Shown: piece by piece, positions 15,909 through 25,250 of the stretch | Layout: each line of letters begins with the position of its first letter | Position numbering within the stretch: the stretch's first letter is position 1 | Source: Akkermansiaceae bacterium | Lineage (GTDB): Bacteria > Verrucomicrobiota > Verrucomicrobiia > Verrucomicrobiales > Akkermansiaceae | NCBI GenBank assembly: GCA_023301765.1 | Contig: JALZUC010000061.1 | Span: forward strand, 1 to 34,485 | Reading direction: 5' to 3' | DNA length: 34,485 nt | Translations under genes and position numbers: made by a program | The notes under the pieces: model-generated | Databases searched by the model: none | Told to the model about the DNA's origin: nothing | The model's input: only the letters and a program-made list of their open reading frames with translations

Positions 15909-18305
15909 TTAGATTGACTGGTGGCTGCTGATCCTTTTGCGGTGGTTCCACTTCCACAAACCTGGTATCACGAAAATACTTAAAGCCATGGTGATCAAGA
16001 TGCCGGTGCTGCAGAGCATTCCCATACTGCGCAGGGCGTCATTTGAGGCGAATGTGAGTGAGGCAAAACCTGTAGCTGTGGATAGACCACAGAAGCAAAT
16101 GGCTTTTCCGACGCTATTCCATACGGCAGTAAAATCACCGTTCTGTCTGCGTAGTGTGAAGATGAGGTGAATGCTATAGTCGATACCAGCACCCACTATC
16201 AATGGGATGGCCATACCACTGAGGAAGTTCCATGACTGCCCTGTGATAACTACGATGACATTTATGAGTAGAAGTGATGTGAGTAGTACAGAGATGGCGA
16301 TGACGGCATCTTTCCAAGAACGAAAGACAAGAAGTAGTGTGCCTAGGAGTAAAGCTGTAGCAGGAATAAAAATGGTATATAAATCTCTCTCTACACGAGG
16401 CAGTAGTATGGCCTGCATGAGGGTGAAGCCAGTAACAGTGATGCCGGCTTCAGTGAGGTTATTGAGCTTAGCGAGTGAGTCAGTAGTAGGCCGTTCTGCT
16501 AGCCTTAAACTACCGTTAAAAAGTGATTTCCCTTCACCGTCTGAAGTGAAAAAGGCTCCTACCAATGGATCATTGACGCTATCCGGTATAAGGTGCTTTG
16601 AATCTTTGGGGAGTTGCTCTAGCGCTGTGAGTACCTGTTTACCTAGCCCAAGGCCTTTTTCGGTAAAGCCTGCTTCATCTGCCGCTTTAAGGATATTCAC
16701 GCTTTTATTACTAAGTGTTATAAGAGCTTCACGGTTTTGATGATAATTTTTTTCATCTGGAACTAGTAGTATAGGCCAGCTGTATCCATCTATGGTTTTT
16801 TTATCTTTGAGGTCTTTAAGGGTAGTGCTCGCATTATGTATCTTTTTATTAAGTGCGGTAAGTGAGTTTGCAGAAGTAATCAATACTGCACGCTGTTGAG
16901 ACCAAGCGGAAAATTTCTTTTTCAGGGTGGTAAATGCGGCTACGGCTTCGCTGTTTTTTGGCTCTAGTATTTTGAGGTCTAAATTGATCTGTGGTAGCCC
17001 CTTCGTGCTAAAGGTTATAATAGCTATAATAACAGCTGTGACGGGTAACCAAGGTGCAATACGTGGTGATAGGAATAATGGGAATTTCACCTGCTGAGCT
17101 TCTTTAACTGGAAATCTTGCCAGTATCACAGGGGTTAGAGCGAGCATCACAATGGCTCCTGTAATTAATCCAATGGCAATAAGTCCGCCTAACTGCTGCA
17201 CACCTGTGAAGGTGCTAAGGGTAAGCACTCCAAAAACGATGGAGGTACTGGCCGCGGCCCATAGAATACTAGGTTTAATAAGTTTTCTTAGTGCCTGAGC
17301 TGTTTCTTTTTTACTTCCTGCTGTAGCGACCTGTGAAGATTCACGGATGATGACAACGGCGTAATCAATGACGAGACCTAGCAGTATAGCGGCAAATCCG
17401 ACACTCACGAGATTCAGCGTGCCAAAGAGCCATCCACCTATACCCATAGTGATGAGAAATGTAATGCCCAGCAGGGTGGTGATCATCACCAGCTGTATTA
17501 GATTTCGCTGAATTAGTAAAAAAATAAGTCCAATACAAATAGAGGTGATTGTCAGTGTACCACCCATATCGTTTTCCATACTGGTACCGATTTCAGCGTT
17601 GTAAACAGGGGCCCCCGTGAGTTGGTAACTGTATGTATAGGCCTCTTCCTTTTTCCACTGGTCAATTCCCTTACGGATTTTAATGATCCATTCTGCATCG
17701 TCTTTGTAGCTATTAGATCGTGCTGAATTACCTTTGATTGTGATGACTCTTAGCTGGCCATCATCACTTTCGAAACTAGCATCATTGTCTAAAAGTTGGA
17801 TTAGTGCTGGGTGTTGGAGGAAGCCAAGTGGGTCATAGGAGGCGATGGTGGACTGTTGCTGATCGAATGAATTTTGTAGGTTCTCTTTAACGCTCTCGAG
17901 ATGCTGGGTAAGATTTTCTGGATTATTGAGGCGAGTATAAAGGGGCGCTAGATTTTCAGTGGGGGCGTAGCTCCAGATACGCGCTACTGTGTCTGCAAAA
18001 AGCTCAGGATTCTCCTCAAAGGCGGATTTATAGGTAATCTGGCTATCAGGCCAGAGTTCACGCAGGTAGAGCGCTAGAGCCTCAGCATCTGCTTCCTCGA
18101 TTTCCTCTTCGTCGGATTTCAGTAGTACGACTATTTCACCATCTTCTGAGAAATACTTTTGAAAATCCTTAAGGCCCTTGATTTCGGCTAGGTTATTTGG
18201 AAGAACCTCCAGAATTGCGGTTTCAAACTTAAGTCGCATTAATCCCATAATCGAAAATACGATAATCAAAAGGGTGAGGGCGATAGTGAATGCTTTCTTG
18301 AACAC
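15909..18305 (-). CDS. MMPL/RND-family exporter (predicted lipid exporter)
   Basis: The protein has 798 residues with the typical duplicated architecture. Each half has one N-terminal TM helix, a large periplasmic domain, and a group of about five TM helices. The conserved charged TM motifs are GLVIDYAVVIIRES in the first half and GAGIDYSIHLIFTLRR in the second. The first periplasmic domain contains ASYDPLGFLQ, as in predicted exporters of the COG4258/HpnN type. Such proteins move lipids or lipid-linked compounds to the outer membrane. It heads an operon with the flippase-like gene and is divergent from a LolA-like gene, a pairing also seen in aryl polyene and hopanoid loci. No biosynthetic genes for either product are present here. 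Confidence 0.88.
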   Translation of the reverse strand: MFKKAFTIALTLLIIVFSIMGLMRLKFETAILEVLPNNLAEIKGLKDFQKYFSEDGEIVVLLKSDEEEIEEADAEALALYLRELWPDSQITYKSAFEENPELFADTVARIWSYAPTENLAPLYTRLNNPENLTQHLESVKENLQNSFDQQQSTIASYDPLGFLQHPALIQLLDNDASFESDDGQLRVITIKGNSARSNSYKDDAEWIIKIRKGIDQWKKEEAYTYSYQLTGAPVYNAEIGTSMENDMGGTLTITSICIGLIFLLIQRNLIQLVMITTLLGITFLITMGIGGWLFGTLNLVSVGFAAILLGLVIDYAVVIIRESSQVATAGSKKETAQALRKLIKPSILWAAASTSIVFGVLTLSTFTGVQQLGGLIAIGLITGAIVMLALTPVILARFPVKEAQQVKFPLFLSPRIAPWLPVTAVIIAIITFSTKGLPQINLDLKILEPKNSEAVAAFTTLKKKFSAWSQQRAVLITSANSLTALNKKIHNASTTLKDLKDKKTIDGYSWPILLVPDEKNYHQNREALITLSNKSVNILKAADEAGFTEKGLGLGKQVLTALEQLPKDSKHLIPDSVNDPLVGAFFTSDGEGKSLFNGSLRLAERPTTDSLAKLNNLTEAGITVTGFTLMQAILLPRVERDLYTIFIPATALLLGTLLLVFRSWKDAVIAISVLLTSLLLINVIVVITGQSWNFLSGMAIPLIVGAGIDYSIHLIFTLRRQNGDFTAVWNSVGKAICFCGLSTATGFASLTFASNDALRSMGMLCSTGILITMALSIFVIPGLWKWNHRKRISSHQSI

Positions 18306-18439
18306 AGGGAGAACTCTAGTAGCGCCCAGACGTTAGGCAATACTCGATCGCGCAAGTTTATAGGTATGTTTTGATTAATCTACGTGTCTTTAGCATTATG
18401 CTGGCTTGATTCATTAGTTTACCGAGCTACCTTGCCGCT

Positions 18440-19108
18440 ATGTTCAAGATTTTTGAGAAATTACGCCTCACAGCGCTGCTGGCAATGATAGTTGCATCCT
18501 CCAGCTTTAATCTAGCTATGGCGAAGTATGACCTAGAACCGTTGAAGAACTCATTTGCTAAGCAAGCTACTTACACATCTGTGCAGGTGAAGATGAAGCA
18601 AACTAAAAAGCTACCGTCACTTAAGGAACCAATAGTAAATACTGGCTATTTATGGTTATACCCTCAAAAAGCATTCCGCTGGCAGATGGGTGAGCCTAAA
18701 GTGCAGAGCGCAGTCTATGATGGGCAGAAAGTTTACCTCTTAGATGATAAGAAAAAAACAGCTAAGGTGTATAAATCAAGCGACCGGAAGGTGAAGCCTC
18801 TCTTACTTATGCTAGGTATTGGTGAGGGCGCTAGTTTTGAAAGCCTGATGAAAACTTTCGAGGTGACTGGAGTAACCCGTAAAGATCAGCAATACGCCGT
18901 AGCATTGGCGCCAAGATCAGGTAGGTTAAAACGTGTGATTGTAGAGATGTTACTACAGGTCAATTTGGAGACATCCTATATCGAGCGTATCGAGTGGACG
19001 CAAAAAGATGGATCAGTCATAATTACAGAGTTTGCTAAGCCTAAGCTAAACGCAAGTTTACCTGAAAATATTTTCAGAGTTAATAACGAGGTATATAAGT
19101 GTGAGTGA
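18440..19108 (+). CDS. LolA-like outer-membrane lipoprotein carrier
   Basis: The protein has 222 residues with a signal peptide (cleavage near NLAMA-KY). The LolA-type half-barrel is recognisable in KQTKKLPSLKEPIVNTGYLWL, PQKAFRWQMGEP and SAVYDGQKVYLLDDKKKTAKVY, then a C-terminal IIEFAK-like segment (IITEFAKPKLNASLPENIF). It should carry lipoproteins or other acyl-chain cargo through the periplasm. Its divergent position next to an MMPL exporter suggests a specialised LolA working with that transporter rather than the housekeeping one. It ends in TGA, which shows UGA is a stop here. Confidence 0.85.
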   Translation: MFKIFEKLRLTALLAMIVASSSFNLAMAKYDLEPLKNSFAKQATYTSVQVKMKQTKKLPSLKEPIVNTGYLWLYPQKAFRWQMGEPKVQSAVYDGQKVYLLDDKKKTAKVYKSSDRKVKPLLLMLGIGEGASFESLMKTFEVTGVTRKDQQYAVALAPRSGRLKRVIVEMLLQVNLETSYIERIEWTQKDGSVIITEFAKPKLNASLPENIFRVNNEVYKCE

Positions 19109-19173
19109 ATCACACTAGTCTAATGCAAATAAAGTGAAAAATATAACGTCAGCTGGGTAGTTAAGATTTTTTT

Positions 19174-19213
19174 ACCGTCATCTAATAGATACTGTATGCT
19201 TATAGATGACGGT
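19174..19213. repeat. Perfect 11-bp inverted repeat between lolA-like and terC
   Basis: ACCGTCATCTA (19174-19184) and TAGATGACGGT (19203-19213) pair perfectly around an 18-nt loop between two convergent genes. A T-tract precedes the hairpin on the plus strand, so it does not fit a textbook terminator in either direction, although a bidirectional transcription stop is the simplest reading. Confidence 0.6.
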
Positions 19214-19234
19214 CGCTGGTGCATTATTGGTGCA

Positions 19235-20011
19235 TTACGCGAGGGTGCCGTGTTTTTTAGTTTTCTCAGCGAGTAGCTTCTTCTGATAGCGGCCTTGGAT
19301 GATGTCTACAAGCACTAGGACTGCAATCACGAAGTAAAATGTGGTCTTACTCATGGCCTCTACAGGGTGGCCGAAGAAGCTGATGTGCGCCTTGTGTCCA
19401 CCTTCAGATACGAGGAGGATACCAACGATAAAGAGGATAAAGAGGCCGAGAACCTCGTAGAGCCTGTTTTTCTGAAGGAATGAGGAGACTTTATCTGCGA
19501 GCACAATCATTAACACACCACTAATAAGAATGGCGGTGACCATGATCCAGGCGACCTTAGTAATGGCCATGGCGCTGAGGATGGAATCAAAGGAAAAGAT
19601 GACATTCATCATCACGATCAGGCTAACAATCTTAACTACTGAGGCAGTTTTTTTACCGTTATTTCCTTCGTGGATTTCCTCGAGGCTTACCATATGGATT
19701 ACTTCCTTGATGGCTGTATAGATGATGAAAGCACCGCCAAAGAGGGTGATGGCAGCGGCAAAGTTCATGTTTACTGTGAGCCAGCCGTAGTCTACATCGA
19801 ACCATGAGGCCTTAAAGGATTCCATCATGAGGAGTAGTAGGAAGAGTAGACAGATACGTAGTCCTACGGCCAGTCCAATGCCCCAGACACGGACCATCCT
19901 TTGCTTTTCTAATGGAGCACGTTTTGATTCCAGTGAGATGTAAAGGAGGTTATCAAAGCCTAGAACGGCTTGAAGGAGAATGAGCATTCCTAGATCGAGT
20001 AAGTTCTGCAT
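19235..20011 (-). CDS. TerC family integral membrane protein
   Basis: The protein has 258 residues and about seven TM helices. Family signatures: the acidic TM motif VLGFDNLLYISL near the N-terminus and its counterpart IFSFDSILSAMAI in the second half, each with a membrane-embedded Asp typical of metal transport in the TerC/Alx group. The middle loop (VSLEEIHEGNNGKKTAS) is cytoplasmic and polar. TerC proteins are linked to tellurite resistance, manganese export and metalation of exported proteins; which applies here cannot be told. No other ter genes are present. The gene is divergent from the aldo/keto reductase with a 63-bp spacer. Confidence 0.93.
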   Translation of the reverse strand: MQNLLDLGMLILLQAVLGFDNLLYISLESKRAPLEKQRMVRVWGIGLAVGLRICLLFLLLLMMESFKASWFDVDYGWLTVNMNFAAAITLFGGAFIIYTAIKEVIHMVSLEEIHEGNNGKKTASVVKIVSLIVMMNVIFSFDSILSAMAITKVAWIMVTAILISGVLMIVLADKVSSFLQKNRLYEVLGLFILFIVGILLVSEGGHKAHISFFGHPVEAMSKTTFYFVIAVLVLVDIIQGRYQKKLLAEKTKKHGTLA

Positions 20012-20074
20012 ACGGGGGATGTATCAGGAATTGTGGAGCTTGCCAAGCCGTGAGGATCACGCATTATAAAAGGT

Positions 20075-21094
20075 ATGAAACAGAGTCGATTAGGGAATAG
20101 TGCAGTGGTAGTCAGTGAGATTTGTATGGGGACCATGAACTTTGGTAAGCAGTGTGATAAGAAGGAAAGCTTTCGTATCATGGATAAGGCTGTGGATGCG
20201 GGTATTGATTTCTTTGATACTGCTGAGGTTTATCCCGTGCCAGCTAGTGCGGATGCCGTAGGGCTGACTGAGCAATGGGTAGGTGATTGGCTGACGGGTA
20301 GGGACAGAGAGAGTTTAATTATCGCTACTAAGGTGGCGGGTGCAGCACATGGCTGGTGGAATCCTCCATTGCGTGGAGGCAAGGCAGCGCTGGATACACA
20401 TAATATCCGCCGTGCTGTAGAGGGTAGTTTAAAAAGGTTGAAAACGGACTATCTTGATCTCTATCAAGTACACTGGCCCGATCACGGTATGCGTATTGAG
20501 GAAACCCTAGAAGGACTTGATGAAATGGTGAAGGAGGGCAAAATCCGTGTGATTGGCACGAGTAACGAGGATAGCTACGGTCTGATGAAATCTCTATGGG
20601 CTAGTGATGTTACCGGTTATCGAAGGTTTGATACCATTCAAAATAACTTTTCGATTAATAACCGGCGTTTTGAGGATGAATTAAGTGAAGTCTGTAGGCG
20701 TGAGAATGTAAGCCTTTTACCCTACAGCCCACTCGCTGGGGGTGTGCTATCAGGGAAATACAATGAAGGTAATAGGCCGGAAGGAGCTAGATTTAGCAGC
20801 TACCTAAGTTCTGATCAGCCACGGCAGATGAAGATGGCACAGCGATTTGTAAATGAAAAATGCCTGATAACGGCTGAGCGTATGATTAAAATAGCAGAGG
20901 CGGCAGATATGCACGTGATTACGCTAGCTACGGCGTGGAGTAAGCAGCACGATTTCGTCGCATCCACTATCGTAGGTGCGTCACATGAGGATCAGTTAGA
21001 CCCTATTATTGCAGCTGCAGATGTTACGCTCAGTGATGAGGTAATGCAGGCCATTGATAAAGTGAGTGCGGAATATCCGTATCCTATGAACTGA
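20075..21094 (+). CDS. Aldo/keto reductase (Tas-like)
   Basis: The protein has 339 residues forming a TIM barrel of the NADPH-dependent aldo/keto reductase superfamily. Catalytic tetrad segments: FFDTAEVYP (Asp and Tyr), IIATKVAG (Lys) and YLDLYQVHWPD (His). The early GTMNFG and late SLLPYSPLAGGVLSGKY match the Tas/YajO branch. The C-terminal cofactor segment is STIVGASHEDQL. The natural carbonyl substrate is unknown. AAAAGG lies about 4 nt before the ATG. No operon partner is visible. Confidence 0.93.
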   Translation: MKQSRLGNSAVVVSEICMGTMNFGKQCDKKESFRIMDKAVDAGIDFFDTAEVYPVPASADAVGLTEQWVGDWLTGRDRESLIIATKVAGAAHGWWNPPLRGGKAALDTHNIRRAVEGSLKRLKTDYLDLYQVHWPDHGMRIEETLEGLDEMVKEGKIRVIGTSNEDSYGLMKSLWASDVTGYRRFDTIQNNFSINNRRFEDELSEVCRRENVSLLPYSPLAGGVLSGKYNEGNRPEGARFSSYLSSDQPRQMKMAQRFVNEKCLITAERMIKIAEAADMHVITLATAWSKQHDFVASTIVGASHEDQLDPIIAAADVTLSDEVMQAIDKVSAEYPYPMN

Positions 21095-21356
21095 ATTTTC
21101 TTAGCTTAACTCAACCACAGTAATATTGTAAATGCCACAGGTCTGACTACTGCTTCAGCTATACTGCTGTGATTATCCGTGCATTGCTTAGTAATAAAAA
21201 TCTAAACTTTCAGGAACTTGTGCACGCAGATATAAAAACGATTTTTTTCATTTATTCTAAATGCTGGGGGCTTAGTCACCTGCACTGTGGCGGGCCGACT
21301 ACTTCACATCATAATAGTATGAGTATAAGTAAGAGGGACATGCCGTAGCTAGATAA
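21095..21356. other. Intergenic region, no gene seen
   Basis: This 262-bp AT-rich gap between the convergent aldo/keto reductase and NhaC genes contains no credible ORF, RNA gene or strong terminator. The only notable feature is a short AAAAACGATTTTTTT run. It lies near the apparent change in base skew, and I searched it by eye for a dif site without success. Confidence 0.5.
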
Positions 21357-22949
21357 TCACAGGGGACGTTTACGGGTGAAGAAATAGGTGCAACCTAGTA
21401 AAATCATGGTGCCTAGAAAAATACCTAACCACACTGGCAAACCTGCACCTAAACCAATAAACCCAACACTCAGAGCTGTCACAGCTGCTATTAGTGCATA
21501 AGGTAACTGCGTAATAACATGTTCCTGAGCAGAGATGCCACAGGCGAAAGCGCTTACAATAGTAGTATCACTGAAAGGGCTACAGTGATCACCAAAAACA
21601 GCCCCGCTAAATACCGCAGCTATGACGGCCGTGATGAGATCTGGCTGGGTAGGAGCCATATCCAGATAGGCTGGTAAGGCCAGAGGCATCATCAGCGCCA
21701 TTGTCCCCCAAGAGCTTCCTGTTATAAAACTAATCAACGCGCCAGTGATAAAGACGGCTGCCGGAAAGTAGTCTGGAGAGAATTTAGACCCTATGGCATC
21801 AGCTAGCCACGCAGCAGTGCCAAGCTCCTTCATCACACTGCCGAACGTCCACGCCATAACTAATATAAAAAGAGGGCTAAGCATACTTGATGCACCGCTA
21901 TGAACAGCGGAGGTGACTGAGATATTGGATGATTTTGGAAATAAGAAACATGCCACAGCAAGTCCGGTGATGCTACCTAGTGTCAGAGCATAGGGGCCTG
22001 CACTACCGCTAAATGCTACCGCAAGTTTAGTAGTGGTCACTGGTAAAAGTGGTGATGTTTCCCAGAGGTAAAAGAGCGTAATGATAGAGAGGGCTAGAAC
22101 GATGATAGGAGTGATGGCTACCCATACAGATACCTGAGGCCGAGCCTCTTTTACTATTTCTGCAGTATGTAGTTTAGCTCTACGCATAGGCCCAATATCC
22201 CAGCGTCTCCACACCACAAGAACCACTAAGATGAGGGTGAAAATACAGTAGTAATTCTGTGGGATAGACTGCAGGAAGAGTGAGTAAGCAGAGTCGCTAA
22301 TGCCTCTGCCATCGACAGACTGCTGGATTAAGCTTAGCTGCGTAGCTATCCATGTAGAGATAAATGCCATACAAGCGATGGAGCTACTGGTGCTATCGAC
22401 CAGATAGGCCAGCTTTGCGCGTGTCACCCCTGCACGATCGGCCAGTGGACGCATGATTTTTCCTAATAATAGACTGTTAGCTAAACCATCGAAGAAGCAT
22501 ACCGTCCCCATTATACCTGTAGCCACCTCCACTCGTCTGCCATTGTTTCCACCCTGCTTTAGAAATTTTTTAGCCAATGCAGTAAATCCGCCACCTTTTT
22601 CTATAACGACGGCAAAGGCCCCCATAACAAGGGTGAAGAGGATAGCTCCAATCCGCCAATCCCCCTGCATGGACGGGAAGAAATGTTTACTCATCAGATT
22701 TTGTAATGCCCACGTCAGATCACCCTGAGTCAGGAAAATACACCCACTCAGAGACCCCATCGCCAAGCCTAATGCAGCCTTTTTAAAAAGAAGCATCGTC
22801 AGTAAAGCAATAACTGCAGGCCAGAGGGCGTGGATAAAATCTGGTAAATTAGCCAACGCTACGGCCCACGAAATTACTAATAAAGTTAGCCCAGTAATTA
22901 GCCCTTTATGGTTTGTTGTATATGGGGCGCCCTTATTCTCAAGCTTCAT
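21357..22949 (-). CDS. Na+/H+ antiporter, NhaC family
   Basis: The protein has 530 residues and about 12 hydrophobic helices. Characteristic ion-transporter segments: GTVCFFDGLANSLLLGKIMRP, the SSSIACMAFISTWIATQL helix, SFITGSSWGTMALMMPLALP, and FSGAVFGDHCSPFSDTTIVSAFA, the last being diagnostic for NhaC/YuiF-type antiporters. The N-terminal segment (about 15 residues) is polar and cytoplasmic. It likely exchanges sodium for protons, or an organic acid pair as in malate/lactate antiporters of the family. It is monocistronic, convergent with the reductase gene. Confidence 0.93.
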   Translation of the reverse strand: MKLENKGAPYTTNHKGLITGLTLLVISWAVALANLPDFIHALWPAVIALLTMLLFKKAALGLAMGSLSGCIFLTQGDLTWALQNLMSKHFFPSMQGDWRIGAILFTLVMGAFAVVIEKGGGFTALAKKFLKQGGNNGRRVEVATGIMGTVCFFDGLANSLLLGKIMRPLADRAGVTRAKLAYLVDSTSSSIACMAFISTWIATQLSLIQQSVDGRGISDSAYSLFLQSIPQNYYCIFTLILVVLVVWRRWDIGPMRRAKLHTAEIVKEARPQVSVWVAITPIIVLALSIITLFYLWETSPLLPVTTTKLAVAFSGSAGPYALTLGSITGLAVACFLFPKSSNISVTSAVHSGASSMLSPLFILVMAWTFGSVMKELGTAAWLADAIGSKFSPDYFPAAVFITGALISFITGSSWGTMALMMPLALPAYLDMAPTQPDLITAVIAAVFSGAVFGDHCSPFSDTTIVSAFACGISAQEHVITQLPYALIAAVTALSVGFIGLGAGLPVWLGIFLGTMILLGCTYFFTRKRPL

Positions 22950-23096
22950 GGCCTTAGTTATAGGTTATTGATTTTTTCTTGGCAATCATCAGACGTTATC
23001 AGGTACTAATTTTCTGCTGGTGTAAGAGTATTACCAGATCTTGTGTAGTTAGTTTTGGTTCTTGTTCTGATCTTTCGTCTGGATAATACAAAAAGT

Positions 23097-24047
23097 ATGA
23101 GTTCACTGAACTGCCATGATATAGAAACGTCATACCGTAGCATATTAATAGCCTTCATCGCTTTTTTATCTTTGGCTACTAATGTAACTATAATCCGTGC
23201 TGAGGAAGTCCTGACGCCGAACAAGCTGGATGAGGTAATCCCCCAAACGGCTCGTTTCAATTTAAACGGCATAAATAACCAGCGCTATACCCTAGTCGGT
23301 CGTTTAAGTATTGAGCGCAAATTTATGGGGTCGAGAGCAAATCCTCCCTACCACGAAAGCGCTCGATTTCATTCTTATAACGGAGAGTTATTAAAGTTCT
23401 CATCCTTCACAGACGCGGCACTGGAGAAGGTAATGTTAAAAAGCCTCGCCAAGGGTAATTCCATCCCAGTGATGCTGATGGTTCGGTTTGAAAGCACACG
23501 TGTGGGGCATGATGGACGTAATATAAGCGAGCGTATCATCGCACACATTGAGGCATGTAAGAAAATCACCGCCGAATCTATCTGCAGTGCTGCTGAAGCA
23601 GCTGGATCAAACGCCGCAGATTCCTTACGTTATATGAAAGCACTTAAACCAGATATTGTGAAAAACGGTATCGGTGTTTCTCTTGGAACAGTTACCGTAA
23701 AGGCAAAGCCTACACCACGAGGTGCTGCCCTCAGTATTAAGGGGATTAAAGTTATTAATGCTACCTCGAAGCCAGTGACTATTAAGCTGGTAAAGGCAAC
23801 CCTTGAGCAAGGTGGCAAAGCTTATAAGTGCCTATTACACCAACGATCTCGGGCGCCACTCAATTGGGAAGTCGAAGGCGAATCATGGTCAGACGGTGTC
23901 GATACTAAAGGAGCCGCGCCCAGAAATTTATGGATGTTTAACCATTCCGGAACTATCGATATGGCCCAAAAAGTTACGCTAAAACTCGAATTAAAGCTCA
24001 ATGGCAGTGATACCATAGCCCTATCACGCACTATGGATGCCAACTAA
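23097..24047 (+). CDS. Secreted protein of unknown function
   Basis: The protein is about 316 residues from ATG at 23097; the frame is open from a TTG at 23055, but ATG gives a better signal region. A hydrophobic helix (SILIAFIAFLSLATNVTII, about residues 14-32) ends near RAEE, consistent with a signal peptide with a long n-region. The mature part has three areas: a beta-rich start (NGINNQRYTLVGRLSIERKF), a helical middle with two cysteines (EACKKITAESICSAAEAAG), and a beta-rich C-terminal half (ALSIKGIKVINATSKPVTI). No family is recognised. It converges on the lactonase gene with a 24-bp gap. Confidence 0.7.
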   Translation: MSSLNCHDIETSYRSILIAFIAFLSLATNVTIIRAEEVLTPNKLDEVIPQTARFNLNGINNQRYTLVGRLSIERKFMGSRANPPYHESARFHSYNGELLKFSSFTDAALEKVMLKSLAKGNSIPVMLMVRFESTRVGHDGRNISERIIAHIEACKKITAESICSAAEAAGSNAADSLRYMKALKPDIVKNGIGVSLGTVTVKAKPTPRGAALSIKGIKVINATSKPVTIKLVKATLEQGGKAYKCLLHQRSRAPLNWEVEGESWSDGVDTKGAAPRNLWMFNHSGTIDMAQKVTLKLELKLNGSDTIALSRTMDAN

Positions 24048-24071
24048 TCTCCAGGTAACAGAAATACTAGA

Positions 24072-25193
24072 TTACTCTCTGAACTCTATACACATAGGAG
24101 CAGGGACTTCTACTTTGTATTTTGTATAACTAAGTTTTCCTGTTGTGGTATCAATTTTAAAAACTGGAATGGTGTTAGACCTTTGACCAGCTACGAGAAG
24201 CCACTCACCACTGGGATCTAGATTGATATTACGTGGTATCCGTACTTCAGCAGAGATGGTTTGTATGCGTGTTAGAGCTCCTTCAGGATCTACGGCCAGA
24301 ACAGAGATGGAATCACGGCCCTTTCCTGCTGTATCACGGTTAGCACAATAGATAAATTTACCGTCCTTGGAAACGCGTATCTCAGAGCATGTGATACCTT
24401 CGGTATCAGTATTCTTTGGTAATGTCGTTACCGTTTTCTTTAGTGTGAGTTTGCCAGTGGTGTTATTACAATCAAAGATAGAGATACTTACGGTGAGTTC
24501 GTTTAGCACATAAGCTTGAGCACCGTTCTTACTAAATTTCATATGTCTAGGTCCAGCCCCAGGGGGAGATTTAGCGAAACCGGAGGGCTTGAGTATAGCG
24601 CTTTTGGGGTCAATTATGTACACCATCACCTTATCGGTGCCAAGATCAGGCGCATAAGCAAATTTGTTAGATGGGCCGCTGTAGATAGAATGTGCATGAG
24701 GCGCTTGCTGGCGTGATGGATGCACACTAGAACCTGTGTGTTTGTGAGATGATACTAGTTTGCCAAGGCTACCATCCTTTTTAATAGAGAGTGATATTAC
24801 AGAACCCTGTCCGTAGTTTGCCCCCATAAGCATACGTGATGTAGCATCGAGGCTGATATGGCAGAGACTTTTGCCATTGATGGGCTCAGTGCCGTAATCT
24901 GAAAGCTCACCATTATCGGTAATTTTAAATGCGCTGACAGCACCTGTTTCTTTATCAATATTAGAGCAGGAATAAAGAGTTTTTTGATTTGGGTGAATAC
25001 AGAGAAAACTAGATTTATCTAGTTTTACTAATAGCTCAGGCTTACTAAGTTCGCCAGATTTTGTATTAAGCCATGTGGTGTAAATACCTTCGGCACGAGT
25101 CCCGATATATACCTGTGTATTACCCTGTTCTGCTAAGGCGGAGAGGGCGGAGCATGCGAGAAGTAAGGTGACTAGAAGCTGTTTCATAGTCAC
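24072..25193 (-). CDS. Secreted lactonase family protein (seven-bladed beta-propeller)
   Basis: The protein has 373 residues with a signal peptide (cleavage near LSALA-EQ). The repeated propeller motifs follow the 6-phosphogluconolactonase (Pgl) pattern: QVYIGTRAEGIYT at blade 1, GPRHMKFSKNGAQAYVLNEL, KFIYCANRDTAGKGRDSISV and IPRNINLDPSGEWLLVAGQRSN. The His/Arg in PRHMKF and the NRD motif are typical of the active-site face. Pgl acts on 6-phosphogluconolactone, but an exported homologue must act on another lactone or sugar derivative. AAGGTG precedes the start by about 3 nt. It is 57 nt downstream of the predicted Sec MerC gene and could be co-transcribed with it. Confidence 0.9.
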   Translation of the reverse strand: MTMKQLLVTLLLACSALSALAEQGNTQVYIGTRAEGIYTTWLNTKSGELSKPELLVKLDKSSFLCIHPNQKTLYSCSNIDKETGAVSAFKITDNGELSDYGTEPINGKSLCHISLDATSRMLMGANYGQGSVISLSIKKDGSLGKLVSSHKHTGSSVHPSRQQAPHAHSIYSGPSNKFAYAPDLGTDKVMVYIIDPKSAILKPSGFAKSPPGAGPRHMKFSKNGAQAYVLNELTVSISIFDCNNTTGKLTLKKTVTTLPKNTDTEGITCSEIRVSKDGKFIYCANRDTAGKGRDSISVLAVDPEGALTRIQTISAEVRIPRNINLDPSGEWLLVAGQRSNTIPVFKIDTTTGKLSYTKYKVEVPAPMCIEFRE

Positions 25194-25250
25194 CTTACTA
25201 TCAGAGATCCTTGGGAGCTACCAAACTGCTTTCAGTTTTATGAACTTAAT

